Position numbers and translations under genes: made by a program | Shown here: in pieces, positions 45,394 to 54,023 of the stretch | Layout: every line of letters begins with the position of its first letter | Numbering within the stretch: the first letter of the stretch is position 1 | The notes under the pieces: generated by a model | Seen by the model: only the letters and a program-made list of their open reading frames with translations | The model's database searches: none | What the model was told of the DNA's origin: nothing | NCBI RefSeq assembly: GCF_017301735.1 | Contig: NZ_CP071090.1 | Coordinates: 12,259,001-12,323,000 of the forward strand | DNA length: 64,000 nucleotides | DNA from: Pyxidicoccus parkwaysis | GTDB taxonomy: Bacteria; Myxococcota; Myxococcia; Myxococcales; Myxococcaceae | Direction: 5' to 3'

Positions 45394-45789
45394 ATGACTC
45401 CCGAGCCCTCCACCGAAGCCGCGGTGCCCGCGCTGGACTCGCGCTCACGCCCGTCTTCCCACCCGTGCGCGGCACGCGAGAGGAGGCGCGCTTTGCGCTC
45501 CTGCTCGCCGGGGTGCTGGCACCCATCCTGTTGCTCACCCTCATCTTCAGCCCGGCCGGCCAGCTCAACTGGCTGCTGGAGACGGGGCCGGGGCTGGTGG
45601 GCGTGGTCGTGCTGGCCGCCACCTTCCGCCGCTTCCCCATGTCGCACTGGGTCTGCGTCTGCGTCTTCCTGCACATCCTCGTGCTCACCTACGGCGGCTA
45701 CTACACCTACGCGCTCACGCCGCTGGGCAACTGGGCGCGCCCACCTGCGCGGCGTGGCGAAGTGGGTGGCGCGCGCCCGCGGCACCTGA
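45394..45789 (+). pseudogene. Decayed DUF2238 (YjdF-like) membrane protein gene
   Basis: The plus-strand frame at about 45465-45741 encodes three membrane segments. They end in FPMSHWVCVCVFLHILVL and TYGGYYTYALTPLGNW, which matches the middle of DUF2238 proteins. The likely N-terminus (ATG at 45394, MTPEPSTEAAVPALDS) is in a different frame. After the NW residues the family's conserved second half is missing. Both a frameshift and a C-terminal truncation are therefore needed to explain it. The boundary lies about 50 bases before repeat copy A at 45797. Confidence 0.6.
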
Positions 45790-46124
45790 GCGCCGGAATC
45801 GAATCCGGCGCCACCGGTCCTTCCCGGGGAGCGCCTCTTCGCGCTGAGGCGCGATGGCCCGTGGGGGATTTCTGCCCCGTGCGGCGGTCCGAAGCGTTGT
45901 GAGGGGCACGACATCTGGGCGCACCGACGTGCGCTGTATCCCCGCGTTCAGCCCTGCCATCTTGCGCGGAGCTTCAGCAGGGGCACGGCGGCACAGGACT
46001 CACGCCGCGAACAATCACTCCAGGATGCGCAGTCATCCGCCAGCGCTCGAGGGCGCCGGTTGCGCGACTCCTCCGCCCTGGACGAGCGGGCCCGGGCAAT
46101 TGCACCCACCTTCAAGGAAGTGCC
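45790..46124. other. Intergenic stretch before the C39-like gene
   Basis: This 335-base region contains repeat copy A at 45797-45824. Otherwise I see no supported gene; short frames here lack ribosome sites and family similarity. Confidence 0.4.
45797..45824. repeat. Short direct repeat, copy A
   Basis: AATCGAATCCGGCG (45797-45810) followed by ACCGGTCCTTCC (45813-45824). Both blocks recur exactly at 47767-47795. The two copies bracket about 2 kb containing the C39-like gene and its partner. Confidence 0.6.
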
Positions 46125-47333
46125 ATGTCCGTCACGGAGAATCTCACCGTCCCGATGCATCAGCAGGACACGAGCTACTATTGCGGCGCTGCGTGCGCGC
46201 AGATGGTGCTCGAGACCATCGGTGCCGGCATCCTCGACCAGGATGACCTGTACAGCGACAATCACAGCCACAGCACCATCGAATCCGGCTGGTACACGGG
46301 GCCCGACGGCTTGCAGTGGACCTTGCTGGACCGGCGTCCGCCATCCTTCACCAACTACTTCGCGCTGTACGCACTGGACACCGAAGACCTCATCTCGCGC
46401 AAGCTGTGCTGGACCATCCACCACTACCAGGTCGCGCCCATTGCCCTCGTCTACGGGTGGGCGCACTGGATTGTGGTGCGCGGCTACACTGCCAGCGCGC
46501 ATCCCGCGAGCTCGGCCGACAACAGCTACACAATCGATGCGTTCGACATCAACAACCCCTGGCCGCCTGTCCCGAGCGAGGCCAACCCGGCGCTCGCGCC
46601 ACCACCTCCGCACAGTGCCGGCGACGGCTGCGGCACCGGCGGCGACCGGGGTGTTGCCAACGAACACGTCACCTACGCGACCTGGCAATCCACGTACATG
46701 ACCGGGGTTCCCGGTGGCTACTGGAACGGGAAGTTCGTCGCGGTATGCGACCCCGAGCCTCCGGCGGCTCGCGGTGGGCCGATGCGCCAACCGTCCAGGC
46801 GGCGCGGGAAGGGCGAGCTGCTCGAACCGAAGACCCTCTCCACCCTCGCTCTCGCGGGGCTGCGCGAGTATGGCCTGCTGGAACGCAAAGACTGGGCGCA
46901 GGTGTTGGGGCAGGCCAGGCCGCAGCCCGGTGTGATGGTGCAGCGCCTTGACCGGCTCGATAGCTTCTACGCGTTGGTGGGCTTCGAAGCCAAGAAGGGC
47001 ACCGTGGCGTTCGCGGCGGTTGACGGCCGATGGGGCGACTACATGCAGGCGACGCTGTTGCCCAAGCCCCAGAGTGAGCGCACCCGGCTCACTCGCGAGC
47101 AGGCCTTCAAGCGCATCGCGGGAAAGCGCCTCGAACTCGGTGGCCAGAAGGGACGGCTGCTGGTGCGCAAGGAGGCGGTGTGCAGCTACCCTCATCTGGT
47201 GTGGCGGCCCTGCATGGAGTCGCTGTCGCCCTACTATCCTTTCTACCTGTTCACGGTGGGGAACGAGCGCGTGTATGTCCGCATTGATGGAGCGGTGTTC
47301 ACGTCGCTGACGCTGGACCTGAGAGGGATTTGA
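46125..47333 (+). CDS. C39-like peptidase-fold protein with extra C-terminal domain
   Basis: A 402-residue protein without a signal peptide. The N-terminal domain has PMHQQDTSYYCGAACAQMVL (oxyanion Gln13/14, Cys20), His114 in YGWAHWIVVRGY and an Asp/Asn in FDINNPWP. This is the C39/papain-like triad arrangement. Residues about 230-402 form a second domain ending in PHLVWRPCMESLSPYYPFY and VRIDGAVFTSL. That domain is similar to the whole of the next small protein. AAGGAAG precedes the ATG. The function could be peptide processing or a secreted enzyme; no leader peptide or exporter gene is adjacent. Confidence 0.7.
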   Translation: MSVTENLTVPMHQQDTSYYCGAACAQMVLETIGAGILDQDDLYSDNHSHSTIESGWYTGPDGLQWTLLDRRPPSFTNYFALYALDTEDLISRKLCWTIHHYQVAPIALVYGWAHWIVVRGYTASAHPASSADNSYTIDAFDINNPWPPVPSEANPALAPPPPHSAGDGCGTGGDRGVANEHVTYATWQSTYMTGVPGGYWNGKFVAVCDPEPPAARGGPMRQPSRRRGKGELLEPKTLSTLALAGLREYGLLERKDWAQVLGQARPQPGVMVQRLDRLDSFYALVGFEAKKGTVAFAAVDGRWGDYMQATLLPKPQSERTRLTREQAFKRIAGKRLELGGQKGRLLVRKEAVCSYPHLVWRPCMESLSPYYPFYLFTVGNERVYVRIDGAVFTSLTLDLRGI

Positions 47334-47746
47334 TGGAGGCGCTGTCTCCGGCGGAGGTGGTGGTCCGGGCGCGAAGCCTGCTCGGCCTGCCGGCGTCGGA
47401 TGAAGGGAGTGCGTGGCACGTGCGACGGTTGGACGGGAAGGGCGCATACTTCCTCGTCCATGTGGAGCGGCGTGTTGCGTGTCTGGATGCCGTCTCCGGA
47501 GTGCTCCTCGCCTCGGGAGACGCGGTGCGTCCTCCGGTCGTCATTGCACGCGAGGCCGCGCTCGAGCGCGCCTCGCTCGTGGGCGCACCCACGGTGGAGC
47601 TGGTGTGGAAGCCCTGCGTCGCCACGTTGTCGATGTTCGACCCGCTGTGGTCCGTCGCGCTCGGCGAACGCACGGTGTTCGTCGACCAGCGCGGAAAGGT
47701 ATGGCCGGCGCTACCGCCCGCGGGGCCGGGCGGTGCGGGGCGCTGA
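47333..47746 (+). CDS. Small protein related to the C-terminal domain of the upstream C39-like protein
   Basis: A 137-residue protein overlapping the upstream stop in a TGATG junction, so translation is coupled. Its end (VELVWKPCVATLSMFDPLW, VFVDQRGKVWPAL) aligns by eye with the end of the upstream protein (HLVWRPCMESLSPYYPFY, VRIDGAVFTSL), indicating duplication. No signal peptide or catalytic motif is visible. It could be an inhibitor, chaperone or paralogous binding domain for the peptidase-like partner. Confidence 0.65.
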   Translation: MEALSPAEVVVRARSLLGLPASDEGSAWHVRRLDGKGAYFLVHVERRVACLDAVSGVLLASGDAVRPPVVIAREAALERASLVGAPTVELVWKPCVATLSMFDPLWSVALGERTVFVDQRGKVWPALPPAGPGGAGR

Positions 47747-47766
47747 TTCGCACGAGCTCGCTCCGC

Positions 47767-47795
47767 AATCGAATCCGGCGCGCACCGGTCCTTCC
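47767..47795. repeat. Short direct repeat, copy B
   Basis: The second copy of the element at 45797-45824, with the same 14-base and 12-base blocks separated by three instead of two bases. It lies in the 86-base gap between convergent genes. It is too short and atypical for a tRNA T-arm, which was considered. Confidence 0.6.
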
Positions 47796-47832
47796 ATGGG
47801 CGCGCCCGGGCCCTGTTCGCCGTGCGGGCGGG

Positions 47833-49227
47833 TCAGCGCGTCAGGGCCTGGAGGGTCCGGTAGACGAACTCCGCGCCGGGCTGGAGCGACGCCACGGGGA
47901 CGCGCTCGTTGGGGGCGTGCGCGGTGCGAGCGTCGTCCGGGGTGAGGGCGAACAGGTCGATGCCATAGGCGTGGATGCCCGCGCGGCGCAGGGCGGCGGA
48001 CTCGGTGGTGCCGGTGGACATGCGCGGCAGCACTGGCGCCTTCGGCCACACCTTCGCGGCGGCGGCCTGCACCGCGCGGAACATGGCGGTGTCCCCCACG
48101 GGGGACATGGGCGAGTCCGGCGGCGACACGTCCATCTCCACCTGGACGCCGGGGTCATTCACGGCGGCGACGATGCGCTCGCGCACGGCCCTGGGGTCCG
48201 CGTCTGGCAGCAGGCGGCAGTTGATGGTGGCTTCCGCCGTGGCGGGGATGACGTTGGACTTCGTGCCCGCCTTGAACACTGTGGGCACGCAGGTGGTGCG
48301 CAGCACCGCGCCCAACGCGGGCTCCAGCCGCGCTGCCGTGGCAACGGCGTCCTCGGGCGGCGCGTCCGGTGACGCGGCGATGCGGCGCAGCGCCTCGCCC
48401 AGCTCTCCCGGCGTGGCCGGCGCGCGACCCTGCACATGGAGCCTGGCGGCGGGCGTCAGGTGGGCGGGGAAGGTGAGGGCCCCCACTCGCGCCACGGCCG
48501 CGGCCACGCGCACCAGGGGGCCCGCCTCCACGGGCGGCGCGGAGGAGTGGCCTCCGGGCCCGCTGGCCTTGAGCGTCACGTTGCGGGACACGCGCTCCGC
48601 GGCCTGGAGCGCCACGAAGCGGACGGACCCGCGGTCCGGAGCCAGCTCCGTGAGGCCGCCTTCATTGAGCGCGAGCTCCGCCTCCTTCAGCTCCGGGCGG
48701 TGCTCCAGCATCCAGTCCAGTCCCTGCTCGGAGCCCGCCTCCTCGTCCGCGCCCAGGTAGAGGATGATGTCGCGCGAGCGCGTGCCGCCCTCCTGCTTCA
48801 GCCGGCGCAGCGCGAGGATGGCCGCCGCCGCCATGCCCTTGTTGTCCTGCACGCCGCGCCCGTACAGCAGGCCGGCCTTCTCCGTGAGCGTCCAAGGGTC
48901 GCTGGCCCACTCGTCGCGCACGGCGGGCACGGTGTCCAGGTGCGCCAGCACCAGCACCGGCTTCCCCTTTCCGTTCCCCTTCAGGCGCGCCAGCAGGTTG
49001 CCGCGTCCGGGCGAGGGCTCGATGAGCTCCGACTCGATGCCTGCCTCGCGCAGCCAGCGCTGTGCCACCCGGGCCGCCGCCGTCTCGTTGCCGGGAGGGT
49101 TCGAGGTGTCCGCGGCCACCAGCTCCGAGAGCAGGGCGCGAAACTCGTCCTTCGGCGCGGGACGGGATGACGCGGCGTGGCTTGGACCCAGCGTGAACAG
49201 GACGGTGGCCAGGAGCAGGAGGCGCAT
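47833..49227 (-). CDS. Secreted M20 family metallopeptidase
   Basis: A 464-residue protein with a signal peptide (MRLLLLATVLFTLGPSHA). M20 metal-site segments are present: LAHLDTVP, GRGVQDNKGMA, the catalytic Glu pair in LGADEEAGSEQG, and a late His in the MSTGTTESAALRRAGIHAYG region. A dimerisation lid includes ASGPGGHSS. M20 enzymes remove amino acids or hydrolyse N-acyl amino acids; export suggests scavenging. The ATG gives the signal peptide directly. The next gene is divergent. Confidence 0.9.
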   Translation of the reverse strand: MRLLLLATVLFTLGPSHAASSRPAPKDEFRALLSELVAADTSNPPGNETAAARVAQRWLREAGIESELIEPSPGRGNLLARLKGNGKGKPVLVLAHLDTVPAVRDEWASDPWTLTEKAGLLYGRGVQDNKGMAAAAILALRRLKQEGGTRSRDIILYLGADEEAGSEQGLDWMLEHRPELKEAELALNEGGLTELAPDRGSVRFVALQAAERVSRNVTLKASGPGGHSSAPPVEAGPLVRVAAAVARVGALTFPAHLTPAARLHVQGRAPATPGELGEALRRIAASPDAPPEDAVATAARLEPALGAVLRTTCVPTVFKAGTKSNVIPATAEATINCRLLPDADPRAVRERIVAAVNDPGVQVEMDVSPPDSPMSPVGDTAMFRAVQAAAAKVWPKAPVLPRMSTGTTESAALRRAGIHAYGIDLFALTPDDARTAHAPNERVPVASLQPGAEFVYRTLQALTR

Positions 49228-49324
49228 GGCGCCGAAGGCTCGTGCCTTGCGCCAAGGAAAGCAATGGATGCGGTGTTTACGGAAAACGCCGTGTTAAGGG
49301 AGGAGCCCTGGAGGGATACCGTCG

Positions 49325-50533
49325 ATGGGCTCGCCGTCACCACTCATCCAGGACCCGATGGCGGTGCTCGCCGTGCTGCTGGCGGTGCTGGCGGGGCTGT
49401 ATGCCTTGCAGCGCCACCCGTGGGTGGAGCGGTTCTTCAACGTCGTGCCGCTGCTGGTGTTCGCGTACTTCGTGCCGACGCTGCTGTCGAACACGGGCGT
49501 CATCCCCACGCAGTCGGAGCTGTACCGCTTCACGCGCGTGTACCTGCTGCCCGCGAGCCTGGTGCTGCTGGTGCTGTCGGTGGACCTGCCGGCCATCTCC
49601 CGGCTGGGGAGGAACGCGGTGGTCGTGTTCCTGGCGGGCTCGGTGGGCATCATGCTGGGCGGGCCGCTGGCGTACCTGGCGCTGGGGTGGCTGGTGCCGG
49701 CGGAGCTGGGGGACCAGGCCTGGAAGGGGCTGGCGGCGCTCAGTGGCTCCTGGATTGGGGGCAGCGCGAACTTCGTGGCCATTGGCCAGAGCGTGGGCGC
49801 GCTGGACAGCACGTTGAGCATGCTGGTGGTGGTGGACGTGGGGGTCTCCAACGTGTGGACGGCGGTGCTGCTGTCCTTCGCGGGGCGGGAGCTGGCGATG
49901 GACGCGCGCATCGGCGCGGACCGGACGGCGCTGGAGCGGGTGCGGGAGGAGTCCGAGAAGATTCAAGCGGCCACCGCGCGGCCCGCGAGCCTGGCCGACT
50001 TGCTGTCGATGCTGGCGGTGGCGTTCGGCGTGACGGTGGCGTGCACGGCGCTGGCGAAGCGCCTGCCGGACCTGGGCAATGTGGTGACGGGCTTCACGTG
50101 GGTGGTGCTGCTGGTGACGACGGTGGGGGTGGTGCTGTCCTTCACTCCGGTGCGCAGGCTGGAGGGCGCGGGCGCGAGCCGCCTGGGGTCGCTGTTCCTG
50201 TACCTGCTGGTGGCGACGATTGGAGCGCAGGCGGAGTTCCACCGGCTGTGGGACGCGCCCGCGCTGGTGGCGGTAGGGGCGGTGTGGATGGTCATCCACG
50301 CGGCGGTGACGATGGGCGCGCGGTGGTGGCTGAAGGCGCCGGTGTTCTTCGCGGCGGTGGGCTCGCAGGCGAACGTGGGCGGCACGGCCTCCGCGTCGGT
50401 GGTGGCAGCGGCCTTCCATCCCGCGCTCGCGCCAGTGGGCGTGCTGCTCGCGGTACTGGGGTACGTGCTGGGGACGTACTGCGGGCTGGTGACGGCGCTG
50501 ATGTTGGAGCGCGTCCATCACCTCATTCACTGA
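49325..50533 (+). CDS. DUF819 family membrane protein
   Basis: A 402-residue protein with about ten membrane helices. DUF819 landmarks are ALSGSWIGGSANFVAIGQ, VVVDVGVSNVWTAVLLSF and AAVGSQANVGGTASASVVAA near the C-terminus. The family is a putative permease with unknown substrate. GGAGGGAT precedes the ATG. Its stop faces the esterase gene across a hairpin terminator. Confidence 0.87.
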   Translation: MGSPSPLIQDPMAVLAVLLAVLAGLYALQRHPWVERFFNVVPLLVFAYFVPTLLSNTGVIPTQSELYRFTRVYLLPASLVLLVLSVDLPAISRLGRNAVVVFLAGSVGIMLGGPLAYLALGWLVPAELGDQAWKGLAALSGSWIGGSANFVAIGQSVGALDSTLSMLVVVDVGVSNVWTAVLLSFAGRELAMDARIGADRTALERVREESEKIQAATARPASLADLLSMLAVAFGVTVACTALAKRLPDLGNVVTGFTWVVLLVTTVGVVLSFTPVRRLEGAGASRLGSLFLYLLVATIGAQAEFHRLWDAPALVAVGAVWMVIHAAVTMGARWWLKAPVFFAAVGSQANVGGTASASVVAAAFHPALAPVGVLLAVLGYVLGTYCGLVTALMLERVHHLIH

Positions 50534-50570
50534 TTCACCGGCCCGTGCGGGAACGGGCTCGCGGGGGAGA

Positions 50571-50611
50571 GGTGGGCCAAAGGTCCGGACGAGGTCCGGC
50601 CTCGGCCCACC
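50571..50611. terminator. Bidirectional terminator between convergent genes
   Basis: GGTGGGCC (50571-50578) pairs with GGCCCACC (50604-50611), enclosing an inner stem around CCGGAC/GTCCGG (50585-50599). It lies between stops at 50533 and 50633. Confidence 0.7.
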
Positions 50612-50632
50612 AGACGTCTCCCGGTCGGAGGA

Positions 50633-51664
50633 TTAGTGGGGCACGGGTGCAGCGGCCTCACCCTCCCGCGGGGGTCTCCGCTCCGCGCGCTCCTCGCGTC
50701 CGAACACCTTCCGCAGCACGTCGATGGCCTGGCGGAGGGCTCCGCGGGGAGCCGGGGTGTCTGTGATGGGATTCAGCAACACGAAGTCGTGGATGGTGCC
50801 GAGGTAGCGGGTGGCCGTCACCGGCACGCCGGCCTGGGCGAGCTTGTGCGCGTAGGCTTCCACCTCGTCCCGAAGCACGTCGTTCTCGCCGACCATGACG
50901 TGCGCCGGAGGCAGGCCCTTCAGCTGTTCGTTCGAGGCGCGCAGCGGAGAGGCATAGGGCTCAGCCCTCTTTGCTTTGTCGGGGAGGTAGTTGTCCCAGA
51001 ACCACTTCATTGCGTCGCGGGCGAGCCAGTGGCCCGTCGCGAACTCCTTGTAGGAGCCCGTGTCGAAGTTGGCGTCCGTCACCGGGTAGAAGAGGAGCTG
51101 GTAGTCGATGCGCGGGCCCCCGCGGTCCCTGGCCATCATCGTCACGGCCGCGGCCATGTTGCCGCCCACGCTGTCCCCCAGGACCACGAACTTCGAGGTG
51201 TCGAGGTTGAGGGACTTGCCGTTTTCGGCAATCCACTTCGTGGCCGCGTAGGCCTCCTCGATTTGCGTCGGGTACTGGGCGTCCGGAGCGGGCGTGTAGT
51301 TGACGAACACGACGGCCGCCTGCGCGCCATGGGCGAGCTCGCGGACGAGCCGGTCATGGGTGTTCTTGTCGCCGAGCACCCAGCCGCCGCCGTGGAAGTG
51401 CATGATGACGGGGAGCGCATCCGTGCGCCCCTTCGGCCGCACGATGCGGACCGAGACGCCCTTGTTCTCCGGCCCGCCGGGGAGGGTGCGGTCCTCGATG
51501 TCCGCGGGCAGCTTCTCCACCTCCTCCCCTGACTGGAGGTCGATGAGGACCTTGCGCGCGTCGCGTGGAGACAGCTCCCAGAGGGGCTTGCCGCCAGCGG
51601 CGTTGGCCTGCTCGAGGAAGCGCCTCGTCTCGGGCTCCACGTTGGGGGAAATCTTCTCGGCCAT
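50633..51664 (-). CDS. Alpha/beta hydrolase (hormone-sensitive lipase-type esterase)
   Basis: A 343-residue esterase/lipase of the HSL group. The oxyanion motif MHFHGGGWVLG, the nucleophile elbow VVLGDSVGGN, an acid in VMVGENDVLRDE and the catalytic His in GTIHDF are all visible in the right order. Acyl ester substrates are expected; no signal peptide is seen, so it is cytoplasmic. The ATG at 51664 has GGAGGAG upstream and starts MAEKISPN; the longer frame upstream is not supported. Confidence 0.9.
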   Translation of the reverse strand: MAEKISPNVEPETRRFLEQANAAGGKPLWELSPRDARKVLIDLQSGEEVEKLPADIEDRTLPGGPENKGVSVRIVRPKGRTDALPVIMHFHGGGWVLGDKNTHDRLVRELAHGAQAAVVFVNYTPAPDAQYPTQIEEAYAATKWIAENGKSLNLDTSKFVVLGDSVGGNMAAAVTMMARDRGGPRIDYQLLFYPVTDANFDTGSYKEFATGHWLARDAMKWFWDNYLPDKAKRAEPYASPLRASNEQLKGLPPAHVMVGENDVLRDEVEAYAHKLAQAGVPVTATRYLGTIHDFVLLNPITDTPAPRGALRQAIDVLRKVFGREERAERRPPREGEAAAPVPH

Positions 51665-51976
51665 CGTGCTCCTCCCGTTTGGAACCCTCCAAACATGGGG
51701 CGCGTCGCAGTGGCCGCAAGGCATGCGCGTCAGAGCATCCGACCTGCCGGGAGGCCGAGCGCCATGTGCAGGCGGGTACGCATGGGACGAACAGGCTCGC
51801 TCTTGCGCACAGGGGGTGTGCGCAGCGGAGGCGGCGGGCGCGGCGCGTGAGCGAGGATACCGGGGAACAGGGCCTCCGCAGGCTGCCTACCCGAGCGAGG
51901 CGAACGACGCGTCGCCCACCATGGCTCGAAGCACGGCGAAGGTGGCGGGGCCGCGGCCAGGTCCGGCCACGGGCGC

Positions 51977-53395
51977 TCAGCGGCCCGCGCCGTTCGGGCG
52001 CCTCGCTCGCACCGCGGCCGCGAACACCCCGAGCGCGGCCAGGGCCGAGGCCACCTGGAAGCCCCGGCTCACCGCCCGGGTGAGCGCCTCGGCCGAGTCC
52101 GGCTCCGCGTGTCCGGCGAGCATGGTGGTGAAGATGGCGCCGGAGAGCCCCACGCCGAGCGCCATTCCCGCGTAGCGCGACGTGGCGAGCACTCCGGAGG
52201 CGATGCCCTGCCGGTGGCGTGGGGCCGCGCCCAGCAGCGCGCTGTTGTTGGGCGCGATGAAGATGCCCGCGCCCAGCCCGCACACAGCGAGCCCCACGGC
52301 CACATGCGACATCGGCGTCGAGACGCCCAGCCGGGACAGCAGCAGGAGCCCGCCTGAGAGCACCGCCATGCCCACCATCGCCGGCCAGCGCGAGCCGATG
52401 CGGTCCGACAGCGACCCGCTCAGCGGCGCGGCCACCATCATCACCGCCGGCTGGGCGGTGAGCAGCAGCCCCGCCCGGGCCGGGTTCAGCCCTCGGGCCT
52501 GCAGCAGGTAGAAGGGCAGCAGGAAGACGAGGCTGTAGATGCAGATGTAGTTGAGCAGCGCCGTCGCGCTGGCCGCGCGGAAGGTGACGTCCTCGAAGAG
52601 GCTCAAATCGAGCATCGGCGCGCGCAGCCGCCACTCCAGCGCGAGGAACGCGCCCAGCACCACCGTCGCGCCCGCGAGCAGTCCCACGATGCCCGGAGAG
52701 CTCCAGCCCCACGCATGGCCCTGGTTGAGCCCGAGCAGGAGCGCCACCATGCCCGTGAGGAAGAGCCCCGCGCCGGTCCAGTCGAAGGGCTCGTCCAGGC
52801 CGGTGGGCGCGTCGCGCGGCACGAAGCGCAGGCTCAGCCCCATCGCGAACAGCCCTACCGGCAGGTTCATGTAGAAGACGGAGCGCCACCCGAGGTGCTG
52901 CGTGAGCCAGCCGCCGAGCGACGGCCCCAGGATGAGCCCCAGGTACGTCATCATGGCCTGGAGGCCGAGCACGCGCCCGCGCCGCTCGGGCGGGAAGCTG
53001 CCGGTGAGGATGGCCGCTGAGTTGGAGAGGACCATCGCCGCGCCCACGGCCTGGAGGGCGCGGAAGGCGATGAGTGCCCCGACTCCGGGGGACAGTCCGC
53101 ACAGCGCGGAGCTGACCACGAAACCGCCGAAGCCCAGCACGTACACGCGCTTGTGTCCGCGAGTGTCTCCCAGCCGGCCGAAGCCGAGCAGCAGCCCGCT
53201 CACCGTCAGCAGGTACACCGTCACCACCCACTCGATGGTGGCCACGTCCGCGCGCAGCTCCGCGCGCAGCACCGGAAGAATCGCGTTCACCACGCTGCCG
53301 TCCAGCGCGGACATGAACGTGCCCGCGCCCACCGCTAGCAGCACCCAGCGTCCCGAGCCGCTGGACATGTTCTGCTCAGGGCGGTCAGCGCTCAC
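51977..53395 (-). CDS. MFS drug/solute exporter (DHA2, EmrB/QacA-like)
   Basis: A 472-residue protein with about 14 membrane helices. It opens with VGAGTFMSALDGSVVNAILP, the usual TMS1 pattern of the DHA2 group. Motif A lies near GFGRLGDTRGHKRVYVLG and the motif-C-like segment near YLGLILGPSLGGWL. It should export drugs or secondary metabolites by proton antiport. The GTG at 53395 overlaps the end of the PhnB-like gene by 11 bases, indicating co-transcription; an ATG at 53368 is an alternative. Confidence 0.88.
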   Translation of the reverse strand: MSADRPEQNMSSGSGRWVLLAVGAGTFMSALDGSVVNAILPVLRAELRADVATIEWVVTVYLLTVSGLLLGFGRLGDTRGHKRVYVLGFGGFVVSSALCGLSPGVGALIAFRALQAVGAAMVLSNSAAILTGSFPPERRGRVLGLQAMMTYLGLILGPSLGGWLTQHLGWRSVFYMNLPVGLFAMGLSLRFVPRDAPTGLDEPFDWTGAGLFLTGMVALLLGLNQGHAWGWSSPGIVGLLAGATVVLGAFLALEWRLRAPMLDLSLFEDVTFRAASATALLNYICIYSLVFLLPFYLLQARGLNPARAGLLLTAQPAVMMVAAPLSGSLSDRIGSRWPAMVGMAVLSGGLLLLSRLGVSTPMSHVAVGLAVCGLGAGIFIAPNNSALLGAAPRHRQGIASGVLATSRYAGMALGVGLSGAIFTTMLAGHAEPDSAEALTRAVSRGFQVASALAALGVFAAAVRARRPNGAGR

Positions 53396-53846
53396 GCGCG
53401 GCGGCTTCCAGCGCGGCGATGTCCATCTTGATCATGCCCATCATGGCCTGCATGGCCTTGGGATGGCGCAGCAGCTCCTCGACATTGCGTGGCACGACCT
53501 GCCAGCACAGGCCGAAGCGGTCGGTCAGCCAGCCACAGGCCATGGGCTTTCCACCACCGGCCATCAGCTTGTCCCAGTACGTGTCGAGCTCCTGCTGCGA
53601 ATCGCACCGCACGAAGAACGAGAACGCCGGGGTGAGCTGGTGCGCGGGCCCGCCGTTCATGAACGTCATCTCCTGGCCTTCGAGCTCGATGACGATGGTC
53701 GCAATCTTGCCTTCCGGCCAGGGCCCGACGCCCTTCGAGCGCAGCTCCGTGACCTTGCGCGCATGCGGAAAGACGCTCAGGTAGAACTCAGCGGCTTCTT
53801 CCGCGTTGTCGTTGAACCAGAGAAACGGTGCGACCTTGCTGGACAT
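53385..53846 (-). CDS. VOC superfamily protein, PhnB-like
   Basis: A 153-residue protein with the PhnB/3-demethylubiquinone-methyltransferase-like VOC fold: VAPFLWFNDNAEEAAEFYLS, MTFMNGGPAH, FSFFVRCDSQQELDTYWDKL and DRFGLCWQVVPR. It is probably a small metal-binding or ligand-binding protein rather than a methyltransferase. AAGGAG lies upstream of the ATG at 53846. The gene overlaps the exporter gene downstream. Confidence 0.87.
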   Translation of the reverse strand: MSSKVAPFLWFNDNAEEAAEFYLSVFPHARKVTELRSKGVGPWPEGKIATIVIELEGQEMTFMNGGPAHQLTPAFSFFVRCDSQQELDTYWDKLMAGGGKPMACGWLTDRFGLCWQVVPRNVEELLRHPKAMQAMMGMIKMDIAALEAAARER

Positions 53847-53909
53847 GATTGCCACTCCTTGCGCAGACCTGTTCCGGCTGCGCGAGGAAACTACAGCATC
53901 CGGTTGCGG

Positions 53910-54023
53910 CGTTCGCCAGCGTCGTCGCCTTCGCTGTTGGACTTTCGCAGAGCTGCTCAGCAGGACGTTCGACTTCGACGTGTTCGCCTGCGTGAGGTGT
54001 GGAGGCAGGCGCGGGGTGCTCAG
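53910..54023 (+). pseudogene. Transposase C-terminal remnant (IS91-like tail), copy A
   Basis: The plus-strand frame reads CWTFAELLSRTFDFDVFACV followed by RCGGRRGVL. This matches the Cys-x2-Cys tail common at the C-terminus of IS91/IS801-like transposases. No catalytic domain, start codon or IS ends are present, so it is a decayed fragment between two minus-strand genes. A 49-base stretch (53962-54010) is identical to 62424-62472. Confidence 0.6.
53962..54010 (+). repeat. 49-base exact repeat, copy A
   Basis: Identical to 62424-62472, 8.5 kb away in the same orientation. It starts AGGACGTTCGACTTCGACGT and ends GGAGGCAGGC. The repeat lies inside the transposase-tail remnant. Confidence 0.9.

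Noticed and set aside
45791..45820. A tRNA T-arm-like sequence (AATCGAATCC within a GC stem)
   Set aside because: The loop length is wrong and no acceptor, D or anticodon arms are found on either strand; the same applies to the copy at 47767.
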